Shown one piece after another: positions 8,295-15,999 of a stretch of DNA of 64,000 bases (position 1 is its first letter; each line of letters begins with the position of its first letter). A program made the translations under genes and the position numbers. The notes beneath the pieces are model-generated. The model made no database searches and had not been told where the DNA came from. It saw only the letters and a list, made by a program, of their open reading frames with translations. The DNA comes from Thermosynechococcus sp. CL-1 (GTDB lineage Bacteria > Cyanobacteriota > Cyanobacteriia > Thermosynechococcales > Thermosynechococcaceae): assembly GCF_008386235.1 (NCBI RefSeq), contig NZ_CP040671.1, positions 682,001 to 746,000 on the forward strand, read 5' to 3'.

Positions 8295-9611
8295 TTGCTA
8301 AAACATTCTAAGGATACAACCGTTCCCAAAGACAATGGCAATATCAACAAGATAGATGAGCAAGACCGCGCCTTTCATGACTGGTATCGGTTTGTGCTCT
8401 CTTATCCGCCCCATCTTGTGAGGGATTATATAGAAGACTTTGGCTTGAATGCAGAGAGTGTCATCCTCGACCCCTTTTGCGGCACAGGCACAACGCTGGT
8501 TGAGTCGAAGCTGCGTGGAATCCCCTCATTGGGTACCGAAGCCAATCCATTTGCCCATTTTGCGACGTGTGTTAAGACGGATTGGGATGTTGATCCGGAT
8601 TTACTCTACCGTCACTCCTGTGAGATCGCAGAATTTGCCCTTGACATCCTGCGGCAGCAAGGGATAGAGGACTCGCTGCCTTTTGAGGGGAATATTGCGG
8701 ATCTACCGTTACGCCAACTCTCGCCAGAGCAACATAAACTCATCCTTACGGGGTCGATCAGCCCGATTCCCTTGCACAAGGTCTTGGTACTCCTTGACTG
8801 CTTAGAGAAATACAGAATAGAACAGGTCTATCGGCATCAACTGCTAGCGATCGCCAACATACTGGTTTTTGCCGTGAGTAATTTGCGCTTTGGCCCTGAA
8901 GTGGGTGTTGGCAAGCCTAAAGTTGATGCACCAGTGATTAGTGCTTGGCTCGCCAAAATTGATGAAATGGTGGAGGATTTGCGGCAGGTCAAAAATCAAA
9001 ATGATGCCCCTGCCCACGTCTATCTGACGGATGCAAGGTGTCCTGACCGAGTATTGCCGCCGCAGTCCGTTGATGCGGTAATCACGTCGCCCCCGTATCC
9101 CAACGAAAAGGACTACACCAGAACAACTCGCCTTGAATTGGTACTCCTAGGTTTCATCAAAACCAAGGCGGATTTACAGGCTTTGAAAAAGAGTCTACTG
9201 CGTTCCAATACCCGCAATGTGTATAAGGCCGATGACGACGATCGCTGGGTTCAAAATCATCCCGAAATTCAGAGGATAGCAGCTGAAATTGAACGCCGCA
9301 GAATTGAGCTGGGTAAAACGTCTGGCTTTGAAAGGCGCTACAGCAAAGTAACAAGGCTTTATTTCGGCGGTATGGCGCGCCACTTGGCTGCCCTGCGATC
9401 GCTCCTGCGCCCCAATGCCCAACTAGCCTACGTCGTGGGTGACCAAACCTCCTATTTGCGCGTAATGATTCCCACTGGCCAGCTGTTAGCCGACACCGCC
9501 CAATCCCTTGGCTATGAGGTTGTGCGTACAGATCTCTTCCGAACACGGTTTGCCAGTGCCACCAAGGAGCAACTGCGCGAAGAAGTGGTGATCCTACGCT
9601 GGAAAGGCTAA
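8295..9611 (+). CDS. Solitary site-specific DNA methyltransferase (N4-cytosine/N6-adenine type)
   Basis: This 438-residue protein has the SAM-binding motif DPFCGTGTTLVE (from residue 59) and the catalytic motif TSPPYPNE (264-271). The SPPY form is common in N4-cytosine enzymes, though N6-adenine activity cannot be excluded. About 200 residues, perhaps the target-recognition region, separate the motifs. No endonuclease gene is next to it, so it looks like an orphan methylase. I start it at TTG 8295 because AGGAG (8285-8289) sits five bases upstream and no ATG or GTG lies near it in frame. Confidence 0.85.
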   Translation: MLKHSKDTTVPKDNGNINKIDEQDRAFHDWYRFVLSYPPHLVRDYIEDFGLNAESVILDPFCGTGTTLVESKLRGIPSLGTEANPFAHFATCVKTDWDVDPDLLYRHSCEIAEFALDILRQQGIEDSLPFEGNIADLPLRQLSPEQHKLILTGSISPIPLHKVLVLLDCLEKYRIEQVYRHQLLAIANILVFAVSNLRFGPEVGVGKPKVDAPVISAWLAKIDEMVEDLRQVKNQNDAPAHVYLTDARCPDRVLPPQSVDAVITSPPYPNEKDYTRTTRLELVLLGFIKTKADLQALKKSLLRSNTRNVYKADDDDRWVQNHPEIQRIAAEIERRRIELGKTSGFERRYSKVTRLYFGGMARHLAALRSLLRPNAQLAYVVGDQTSYLRVMIPTGQLLADTAQSLGYEVVRTDLFRTRFASATKEQLREEVVILRWKG

Positions 9612-9687
9612 TGCAGCCAATTCAGACAAGCTGAGGGGCTATAGAATTACGGTAGAATAAAGCATCAATTGGCAGTATACCCACCCT

Positions 9688-10404
9688 ATGGTTACCTCTT
9701 GGGCGAAATGGTCATTGCCGCGACCTCAACGGCACTCAACTGTGCTGCACCACAGGCGATTGCCCAAAGGGCACGCGACGCGATCGCAACGGCTGCGCTG
9801 GAAATCTTTTGTGTTTAATCTGCTGTCTGAGCGTCTTGTGCTGGTCATCGGCGGACTGGGGGCCGGCCTTCTCCTGTGGCAAACCGATGGCCCTTTGATG
9901 GTGGCCACCCTGAGCGGTGTGGGTACGATTTTTCTCCTCAGTCGCTGGCAATGCCGACTGTTGACCCTATGGCAAGACCTGCGCCAACAGATGTCCCAAT
10001 GGCTACACCATCCCTTCGCCTTTACGGTGGTCGCGGGTCTGTTGGCCTGTTTGGGCACCTATACCCTTTTGCATTTGGGTCAGCACACCGCAGATCCATG
10101 GCTCGTGGTGGCGCTTGTCATCCTCGGCATTCTTTTAGTGGCCGTCATTGCCCTGCTTGGGACGCTCATGGGGCAACTGCAACAGCAGCAACAGCTCCAA
10201 CAGGTGTCTCAGTGGTTTGCTGACCTCAGCCATCCGCAACCGCTCCATCGGCTAGTGGCCATTCGCCAGTTAGCACGTGTCCCTAGAAATACTGATTGCC
10301 GCCAGGTGCAGGAAGCCCTGTATTTGCTGCTGGGACAGGAAACGGATCCAATCGTTCGCCGTGCTGCCCTTGAGGTGCTCGATCAGCTTGACGATGCCGC
10401 CTGA
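9688..10404 (+). CDS. Membrane protein with C-terminal armadillo/HEAT-like segment
   Basis: The 238-residue product has a basic N-terminus, then four hydrophobic segments between about residues 48 and 160, a glutamine-rich stretch (MGQLQQQQQLQQ) and a C-terminal helical part. That part includes HRLVAIRQLARVP and DPIVRRAALEVLDQL, which resemble a HEAT or armadillo repeat. Function is unknown. The stop lies 11 bases inside the next gene (D27-like), so the two are probably co-translated and may act together at a membrane. Confidence 0.6.
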   Translation: MVTSWAKWSLPRPQRHSTVLHHRRLPKGHATRSQRLRWKSFVFNLLSERLVLVIGGLGAGLLLWQTDGPLMVATLSGVGTIFLLSRWQCRLLTLWQDLRQQMSQWLHHPFAFTVVAGLLACLGTYTLLHLGQHTADPWLVVALVILGILLVAVIALLGTLMGQLQQQQQLQQVSQWFADLSHPQPLHRLVAIRQLARVPRNTDCRQVQEALYLLLGQETDPIVRRAALEVLDQLDDAA

Positions 10405-11002
10405 GTCCCTCAACTGGCTAGAGCGATGGTGCTTGGCTCGGTTGATTCGAGCGATCGCTAGTGTCATTGGGGTTGAGCCACAGCGATTCGACTACGTTGG
10501 CTTTGTTGAAATCACACGGCAAGTGAAGCAGGGGCGATCGCCCGTGCAGCAGCAGGCTATCGTGGCCACCGTCTTTGATCGGTTAGTCCCCCCTGTCATC
10601 AGCACCTTGGTGCGCACACTCTTTCGCCCGACCCGTTGGGTCTGTGAGTGGAATGCGTGGTTTGCCACCCGCCTCACGGGCTGGTTAGTGGGAGCCAGCG
10701 ATCGCTACTGGGTCGAGGTCATTCCCCCCGATCAACCCCGCCAATGGCAACACAGTGGCGTGCGCATTCAAAAATGCCGCTATCTTGCTGAATCTCAATG
10801 CGTGGCACTCTGTATCAACCTGTGCAAAAAGCCCACAGAGCAATTCTTTCGGCAGCGATTTGGCATTCCCTTGACGATGACGCCCAACTTTAGCGACTAC
10901 AGTTGCGAAATGGTTTTTGGTACCCCTGCCCAGCCGATTCCTGAGCCGACGCTGCCGCCGTGTTGGGAAGATCCGAGTCAACCCCCCTGCTCCCACGTTT
11001 AA
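10394..11002 (+). CDS. D27-like beta-carotene isomerase (DUF4033)
   Basis: Taking the ATG at 10394, the product has 202 residues. Its last 80 residues follow the pattern of the plant plastid protein D27, an iron-containing all-trans/9-cis beta-carotene isomerase: cysteines at 128, 136, 140, 144 and 171, with INLCKKPTEQFF, FGIPLTMTPNF and DYSCEMVFG. In plants D27 starts strigolactone synthesis; in cyanobacteria a carotenoid cis/trans isomerase role is inferred. The frame is open upstream to 10277, but that part overlaps the preceding gene and has no family similarity. Confidence 0.82.
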   Translation: MPPESLNWLERWCLARLIRAIASVIGVEPQRFDYVGFVEITRQVKQGRSPVQQQAIVATVFDRLVPPVISTLVRTLFRPTRWVCEWNAWFATRLTGWLVGASDRYWVEVIPPDQPRQWQHSGVRIQKCRYLAESQCVALCINLCKKPTEQFFRQRFGIPLTMTPNFSDYSCEMVFGTPAQPIPEPTLPPCWEDPSQPPCSHV

Positions 11003-11033
11003 GAGCATTCCTTTCAGAAAGAATTTTTGCTGA

Positions 11034-11062
11034 TTGACAATTCAAGATTATTTGAAATAACG
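11034..11062 (+). promoter_or_regulatory. Candidate ArsR-controlled promoter of the GAPDH-arsJ pair
   Basis: A -35 box TTGACA (11034-11039) and a weak -10 (ATAACG, 11057-11062) are 17 bases apart. The spacer ends with the perfect inverted repeat TTCAA-N6-TTGAA (11041-11056). The known ArsR operator in Synechocystis, as I recall, is ATCAA-N6-TTGAT, so this differs only by one symmetric pair. A repressor here would block polymerase. The downstream genes detoxify arsenate, which supports the call. No arsR gene is in the window. Confidence 0.6.
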
Positions 11063-11089
11063 TAGGGATGTCCCGCTGGAGCAGCAACG

Positions 11090-12100
11090 ATGGGCGTTGG
11101 CATCGGCATTAATGGCTTTGGCCGCATTGGTCGCTTGGTTTTGCGTGCCGCGTGGGGTTGGCCTGAACTGGAGTTTCGCCACATTAACGAGATTAAAGGA
11201 GGCACAACCGCTGCCGCCCATTTGCTAGAGTTTGACTCGGTGCATGGCCGCTGGCTCCAAACTATCGAGGCCAAAGAGGGGGCGATCGCCATCAACGATC
11301 AGATCCTGACCTTTTCGGAAGCAAAAACCCCAGCAGAGGTACCTTGGCAAGAGCGCGCGGTGGACATTGTCCTAGAGTGCTCCGGTAAATTCCGTACCGC
11401 TGAGCAACTGGCGGCCTACTTTGCAGTTGGGGTGAAAAAAGTGATTGTTGCTGCCCCCGTCAAAGAACAGGCTCTCAACATTGTCATGGGCGTCAATGAC
11501 CATCTCTACAATCCCCAAGAACACCACTTACTCACCGCCGCCTCCTGTACGACAAATTGCCTTGCCCCCGTCGTTAAGGTCATTCACGAAACCCTTGGCA
11601 TTCGCCACGGCTTGATCACCACGATCCACGATGTCACCAATACGCAAACAGTGGTGGATACCCCCCACAAGGACTTGCGCCGTGCCCGCTCTAGTCTAAT
11701 GTCTCTTGTGCCGACAACCACGGGTTCAGCCACTGCTATTGGGCTGATTTATCCAGAACTCCAAGGCAAACTCAATGGCTTAGCCGTGCGGGTACCGCTG
11801 TTGAATGCGTCGCTCACCGACTGTGTTTTTGAAGTCAGCCGCCCCACTAGTGTAACAGAGGTGAATGCAGCCCTGAAAGCGGCGGCAAACGGTCAGCTCA
11901 AGGGAATTCTCGGTTATGAGGAGCGCCCTCTTGTTTCCATTGACTATTGCAACGACCCCCGTTCAAGTATTGTCGATGCTCTTTCCACGATGGTTGTGGA
12001 TGAAACGCAGGTAAAAATTCTCGCGTGGTACGACAACGAATGGGGCTACAGCAATCGCATGGCCGAATTAGCTCGTCACGTCGCCACTACTTTGCCCTAG
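11090..12100 (+). CDS. ArsJ-associated glyceraldehyde-3-phosphate dehydrogenase
   Basis: This 336-residue protein has the NAD-binding [15 protein letters not shown] motif and the catalytic cysteine at 153 in [11 protein letters not shown]. The NEIKGG stretch at 33-38 replaces the NDL motif of metabolic GAPDH and, as I recall, marks the type found beside arsJ. In that pathway the enzyme uses arsenate in place of phosphate and makes 1-arseno-3-phosphoglycerate, which ArsJ exports. arsJ follows 10 bases downstream. Cyanobacteria have separate photosynthetic and glycolytic GAPDH genes, so this copy is probably specialised. Confidence 0.88.
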   Translation: MGVGIGINGFGRIGRLVLRAAWGWPELEFRHINEIKGGTTAAAHLLEFDSVHGRWLQTIEAKEGAIAINDQILTFSEAKTPAEVPWQERAVDIVLECSGKFRTAEQLAAYFAVGVKKVIVAAPVKEQALNIVMGVNDHLYNPQEHHLLTAASCTTNCLAPVVKVIHETLGIRHGLITTIHDVTNTQTVVDTPHKDLRRARSSLMSLVPTTTGSATAIGLIYPELQGKLNGLAVRVPLLNASLTDCVFEVSRPTSVTEVNAALKAAANGQLKGILGYEERPLVSIDYCNDPRSSIVDALSTMVVDETQVKILAWYDNEWGYSNRMAELARHVATTLP

Positions 12101-12110
12101 GGAGTCTGCT

Positions 12111-13364
12111 ATGGCTGTGTCCACCAGTGTCCGCAACTATATGATTGTTACCCTCGCCTACTGGGGGTTCACGATTACCGATGGCGCACTGCGGATGCTA
12201 GTGCTGCTCTACTTTAACCAAATTGGTTACACACCGCTGCAAATTGCCTTCCTCTTTCTCTTCTATGAAATTTTTGGCATTGTCACCAACTTTCTCGGTG
12301 GCTGGATTGGTTCCCGTTTAGGGCTGAATGTCACCCTCTACGCGGGCATTGGTTTACAGGTGATCTCGCTGATCATGCTCACGCCCTTAACGCAAGAATG
12401 GCCCTTGTGGTTTGCGGTGCCCTATGTGATGGCGGCACAGGCGATGTCGGGGGTGGCCAAAGACCTGACAAAGATGAGTTCTAAGAGCGCCATTCGCTTA
12501 GTGGTGCCCCAAGAGGCGGAGTCACGGCTCTTTAAGTGGGTGGCGATTCTGACGGGTTCTAAAAATGCCCTCAAGGGGGTGGGTTTCTTTGTTGGCAGTG
12601 TGTTGCTGACATTGGCGGGCTATAGAGCGTCCCTGTGGATTATGGCGATCGCGCTTATCTTGATCCTGTTCAGCGGTTTGTTATTGCCACGGGGGATGGG
12701 GCAGATCAAAAAGAAAATCAAATTTCGCCAACTCTTTTCCAAGAGCAAGGAGATCAATATTCTTTCTGCCGCTCGCTTTTTCCTCTTTGGTGCGCGGGAT
12801 GTCTGGTTTGTGGTGGGTTTGCCCGTCTATCTCCAAAGTGTTCTCAACTGGTCATTTTATGAAGTGGGGGGCTTTCTCGCCCTGTGGGTCATTGGCTATG
12901 GGGGTGTTCAGTCCTCGGCACCCCTGCTGTTGAAATACCTCAATCGCGGTCGCCCTCCCCAAGCCGCCACTATTCAGTTTTGGACGTTTACACTGACGAT
13001 TGTGCCAGCAGTCATTGCCTTGGGCTTGATGAGCCACTGGAATCCCAATGCCGTCATTATTGGCGGCTTGCTCCTTTTTGGCTTGATTTTTGCCATGAAT
13101 TCGGCAGTCCACTCCTACTTGGTGCTGGCCTACACCGATGATGAAAAGGTGGCCTTGAATGTTGGCTTTTACTACATGGCCAATTCCGGCGGGCGACTAG
13201 CAGGAACGGTTCTCTCTGGCCTCATCTATCAAATTTGGGGCATTGTCGGCTGTCTGTGGGTTTCGATGGTCTTTGTCCTCTGTGCTGGACTTATTTCCCT
13301 AAAGCTCGAGGATCCGAAACGGCAGCAGCCCTACCCCTCGTTGGCGATGGGCGATGGTGAGTAA
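12111..13364 (+). CDS. arsJ: Organoarsenical efflux MFS transporter ArsJ
   Basis: This 417-residue protein has about twelve hydrophobic segments in an MFS layout. The N-terminus (VRNYMIVTLAYWGFTITDGA) and the KDLTKMSSKSAIR loop are as I recall for ArsJ. ArsJ exports 1-arseno-3-phosphoglycerate, an unstable product that breaks down outside the cell to arsenate. Its position directly behind the matching GAPDH gene is the expected pairing and strongly supports the assignment. The two probably share the ArsR-type promoter at 11034-11062. Confidence 0.88.
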   Translation: MAVSTSVRNYMIVTLAYWGFTITDGALRMLVLLYFNQIGYTPLQIAFLFLFYEIFGIVTNFLGGWIGSRLGLNVTLYAGIGLQVISLIMLTPLTQEWPLWFAVPYVMAAQAMSGVAKDLTKMSSKSAIRLVVPQEAESRLFKWVAILTGSKNALKGVGFFVGSVLLTLAGYRASLWIMAIALILILFSGLLLPRGMGQIKKKIKFRQLFSKSKEINILSAARFFLFGARDVWFVVGLPVYLQSVLNWSFYEVGGFLALWVIGYGGVQSSAPLLLKYLNRGRPPQAATIQFWTFTLTIVPAVIALGLMSHWNPNAVIIGGLLLFGLIFAMNSAVHSYLVLAYTDDEKVALNVGFYYMANSGGRLAGTVLSGLIYQIWGIVGCLWVSMVFVLCAGLISLKLEDPKRQQPYPSLAMGDGE

Positions 13365-13525
13365 CTGCAACATTTCCTCAGATCGGCTACAACTGAATAG
13401 AATTAAGGTAAGGTACAGTTCTTTTCCTAAGGATGAGATATCCTCAACACGGTAAAAGCACACGTGAGACAGGGTAGTACTTCCAGAAAAGGGCTGTAGG
13501 AGAGGTTCCCCGAGGAATTGCCATT

Positions 13526-13825
13526 ATGATGCTCCCCCAAGAAATCATCGGCCAAAAAGTATGGTTGGAAGTGGAGCCCGAAGATGCCTACTATGCGGGT
13601 GAGAAGATTCGGGTACAGGCGGAAATTAGCCAGCCCACTGCTCCCCCATGGTACTATGCTCGCTACATCAACCCACCCCGCTGGTTCCGCACCCCAGGCC
13701 AGTGGCTCACCCACCATGAGGCGGAGATGGCAGTGCTCTTGAATCCTGTCTTGGAGGATTTGGAGCTAGAAGAAGAGGACTACGACGGTGATGAGCTGAC
13801 GAATGGCGATTTTAGCGATCGCTAG
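13526..13825 (+). CDS. Small conserved-looking protein of unknown function
   Basis: I do not recognise this 99-residue protein. It opens MMLPQEIIGQKVWLEVEPED, contains aromatic stretches (PWYYARYINPPRWFR) and ends with an acidic tail (LEDLELEEEDYDGDE). No signal peptide or membrane segment is seen. GAGG and CGAGG runs lie 10-20 bases upstream. Codon use and HIP1 near the end (GCGATCGC at 13816) fit the host. It may be a cyanobacteria-specific protein; it lies alone between arsJ and the rimP leader. Confidence 0.6.
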   Translation: MMLPQEIIGQKVWLEVEPEDAYYAGEKIRVQAEISQPTAPPWYYARYINPPRWFRTPGQWLTHHEAEMAVLLNPVLEDLELEEEDYDGDELTNGDFSDR

Positions 13826-13875
13826 GAGCGTCTCGGGTCTGTTGGTCAGGGTGGCGATCGCCCACTGTTAGCTGC

Positions 13876-14028
13876 TATACTAAGTGCTACGAAGAGTGGT
13901 GTATTGGCAGCACCCATGAACGTTCTGTTGTGAACGGTTCAAAAGTCTCCTTCCCCTAGGGAAGTGGGGTTGTCATTTTCTGAGATTGTTTGGGTGTGGT
14001 GGGCAATGTCCCGCCTTTTTTATTTCCT
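13876..14028 (+). promoter_or_regulatory. Promoter and structured leader of the rimP-nusA operon
   Basis: An extended -10 box (TGCTATACT, 13873-13881) lies about 150 bases before rimP. The leader then forms three hairpins: 13917-13941 (TGAAC-GTTC with GAAC-G-GTTCA), 13950-13964 (CTTCCC-CTA-GGGAAG), and a terminator hairpin listed separately. GGGG at 13966-13969 could pair instead with CCCC at 13953-13956. Alternating structures before a termination-factor operon suggest attenuation, possibly with NusA feedback, but this is inference. Confidence 0.5.
13998..14025 (+). terminator. Intrinsic terminator just before rimP (attenuator candidate)
   Basis: GGTGGG (13998-14003) pairs with CCCGCC (14010-14015) around a six-base loop, with one G-T pair, and is followed at once by TTTTTTATTT. 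It ends three bases before the rimP ATG. It either ends upstream transcripts or attenuates the operon. The ATG has no ribosome site of its own because this hairpin occupies that space. Confidence 0.6.
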
Positions 14029-14502
14029 ATGCAGATACAGATGCTTTTGCCTGTGGTGCAAACCCTTGCCCAGCAGGTTGCCGACCAAGAACACCTTGAT
14101 CTGGTGAGTGTGCAGTGGCTGACCCATCAATCGCCCCCGATTTTACGGGTGGAGGTGCGCCATCCTGAGAATGACACCAGCTTAGAGGATTGCGAACGGC
14201 TGAGTCGGGCACTGGAGATGGCTTTGGATGGGCTGCCAGAGTTGGAGTTTGCCTACGTTCTCGAGGTGTCGAGTCCCGGCCTGTCGGATTACTTGAGTAG
14301 CGATCGCGACTTTGATGCCTTTCGTGGCTTTCCTGTACGGGTCACGACCACCGCACCCCATCGGGGCAAAACCCTTTGGGAGGGCAACCTGATTCGCCGT
14401 GACGCGGTGAATGTCTATCTCAATCAACGGGGGCGATCGCTGGCGATTCCCCGCTCACTCATTGCCAGTGTCCAACTGTACACCCCCAGCAGTGAGCCTT
14501 AG
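14029..14502 (+). CDS. rimP: Ribosome maturation factor RimP
   Basis: RimP helps mature the 30S subunit. From the ATG at 14029 the product has 157 residues, near the usual length. The family signature is seen in LRVEVRHPEND, DCERLSRALEMAL, YVLEVSSPGLSDYL and the C-terminal LIRRDAVNVYLNQRG. nusA follows 40 bases downstream, which is the usual gene order. There is no clear Shine-Dalgarno sequence; in-frame TTG 13990 would place the terminator hairpin inside the coding region, which is less likely. Confidence 0.88.
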   Translation: MQIQMLLPVVQTLAQQVADQEHLDLVSVQWLTHQSPPILRVEVRHPENDTSLEDCERLSRALEMALDGLPELEFAYVLEVSSPGLSDYLSSDRDFDAFRGFPVRVTTTAPHRGKTLWEGNLIRRDAVNVYLNQRGRSLAIPRSLIASVQLYTPSSEP

Positions 14503-14542
14503 CAGCAGTTGATCTACTCAATGAACGAGGTTGTAACAGACG

Positions 14543-15730
14543 ATGACCATCTATCGCTTACCCGGCCTACGGGCCATGATCAATGAAATCAGTCAAGAGC
14601 GGAATTTGCCCAAGCACGCAGTGCATCAAGCCCTCAAGGAAGCACTGCTCAAGGGATACGAACGCTATCGCCGCAGTCTGCGCCCGGATCATAGTCACTT
14701 TGAAGAAGACCACTTTGCCAACTTTGAAGTGGAACTAGACACCGAGCAGGAGGGCTTCCGCGTTTTGGCCACCAAAACGATTACGGAAACAGTGGCGAAC
14801 CCCGATCGCGAAATTGCCCTTGCCGATGTGATTGAGGTGGTGCAGGATGCCCGTGTCGGCGATACGGTGCTGTTGGATGTGACCCCTGACCATCAGGAAT
14901 TTGGTCGCATGGCCGCCATGCAAACCAAGCAAGTGCTGGCGCAGAAATTGCGAGATCAACAGCGTCGCCTCGTCCAAGAGGAATTCAAAGACCTCGAGGG
15001 CACCGTACTCATGGGGCGCGTCCTGCGGTTTGAGCGGCGATCGGTGATTATGGCTGTGCGCAGCGATGCTAGCCAACCGGAAGTGGAGGCCGAACTGCCG
15101 AAACGGGAACAACTTCCCAACGACAACTACCGCGCTAACTCCACATTCAAGGTGTATCTCAAGCGCGTCAAAGAGGGACCTCAGCGCGGCCCCCAATTGG
15201 AGGTTTCCCGTGCGGATGCTGGCTTGGTGGTCTATCTCTTTGCCAATGAGGTGCCAGAAATTGAGGATGAAGTGGTGCGGATTGTGGCCATTGCCCGCGA
15301 AGCCAATCCCCCGAATCATAAAGTCGGCCCCCGCACCAAAATTGCCGTGGATACCTTAGAGCGGGATGTCGATCCGGTGGGTGCCTGTATTGGGGCACGG
15401 GGATCCCGCATTCAAGCAGTGGTGAATGAACTGCGGGGGGAAAAAATTGATGTGATCCGCTGGTCGCCGGATCCAGCCACCTATATTGCCAATTCCCTCA
15501 GTCCCGCCCCGGTAGAGGATGTGCGGCTAATCAACCCCGAAGCCCGCATTGCCCATGTCCTTGTGGCACCGGATAAGGTCTCCCAAGCCATTGGTAAGGA
15601 AGGCCAAAATGTGCGCTTGGCAACTCGCCTAACGGGCTGGAAAATTGAGGTGCGCGATAGCTCCCAATACAACTATGAAGAGGAGGATCGCTTGGCCATG
15701 GCCGCCCTCGAAGAACAAGTTGCCAGTTAG
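14543..15730 (+). CDS. nusA: Transcription termination/antitermination factor NusA
   Basis: This 395-residue NusA has the N-terminal polymerase-binding domain, an S1 domain (GTVLMGRVLRFERRSVIM region), and two KH domains with VGACIGARGSRIQAV and QAIGKEGQNVRLATRL. It lacks the acidic C-terminal repeats found in E. coli, as is usual outside proteobacteria. NusA binds RNA polymerase and affects pausing, termination and antitermination. It lies between rimP and ylxR in one operon. Confidence 0.95.
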   Translation: MTIYRLPGLRAMINEISQERNLPKHAVHQALKEALLKGYERYRRSLRPDHSHFEEDHFANFEVELDTEQEGFRVLATKTITETVANPDREIALADVIEVVQDARVGDTVLLDVTPDHQEFGRMAAMQTKQVLAQKLRDQQRRLVQEEFKDLEGTVLMGRVLRFERRSVIMAVRSDASQPEVEAELPKREQLPNDNYRANSTFKVYLKRVKEGPQRGPQLEVSRADAGLVVYLFANEVPEIEDEVVRIVAIAREANPPNHKVGPRTKIAVDTLERDVDPVGACIGARGSRIQAVVNELRGEKIDVIRWSPDPATYIANSLSPAPVEDVRLINPEARIAHVLVAPDKVSQAIGKEGQNVRLATRLTGWKIEVRDSSQYNYEEEDRLAMAALEEQVAS

Positions 15731-15732
15731 GG

Positions 15733-15999
15733 ATGATGGCTGTCCCCCAACGCCGCTGTGTGTCCTGTGGCCGCTTGGCCGATCGCTCGGAGTTTTGGCG
15801 AATCGTGCGCTGCTGGCCCGATCAAAAGGTGCAGTTGGATCGGGGGATGGGGCGATCGGCCTATCTGTGTCCCACTGCTGAGTGTCTCAAGGTGGCCAAA
15901 CAAAAAAAACGCTTGGCGCGATCGCTCCGCTGTCCCATTCCCGAGGATATTTTTACGACCCTTGCTGCTCGCTTAGATGCCCATCGCAACTATGACTGA
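15733..15999 (+). CDS. ylxR: YlxR-family (DUF448) nucleic-acid-binding protein
   Basis: The 88-residue product has the family pattern QRRCVSCGRLADRSEFWRIV, then GRSAYLCPTAECL and a basic helix (KQKKRLARSLR). YlxR proteins are small RNA-binding proteins next to nusA in most bacteria; a role in transcription or RNase P regulation has been proposed elsewhere. It follows nusA by two bases. infB, the normal next gene, is not here; bioA overlaps the end instead. Confidence 0.88.
   Translation: MMAVPQRRCVSCGRLADRSEFWRIVRCWPDQKVQLDRGMGRSAYLCPTAECLKVAKQKKRLARSLRCPIPEDIFTTLAARLDAHRNYD

Noticed and set aside
14735-15319. 194-codon minus-strand frame opposite nusA
   Set aside because: Antisense to nusA and without any domain.
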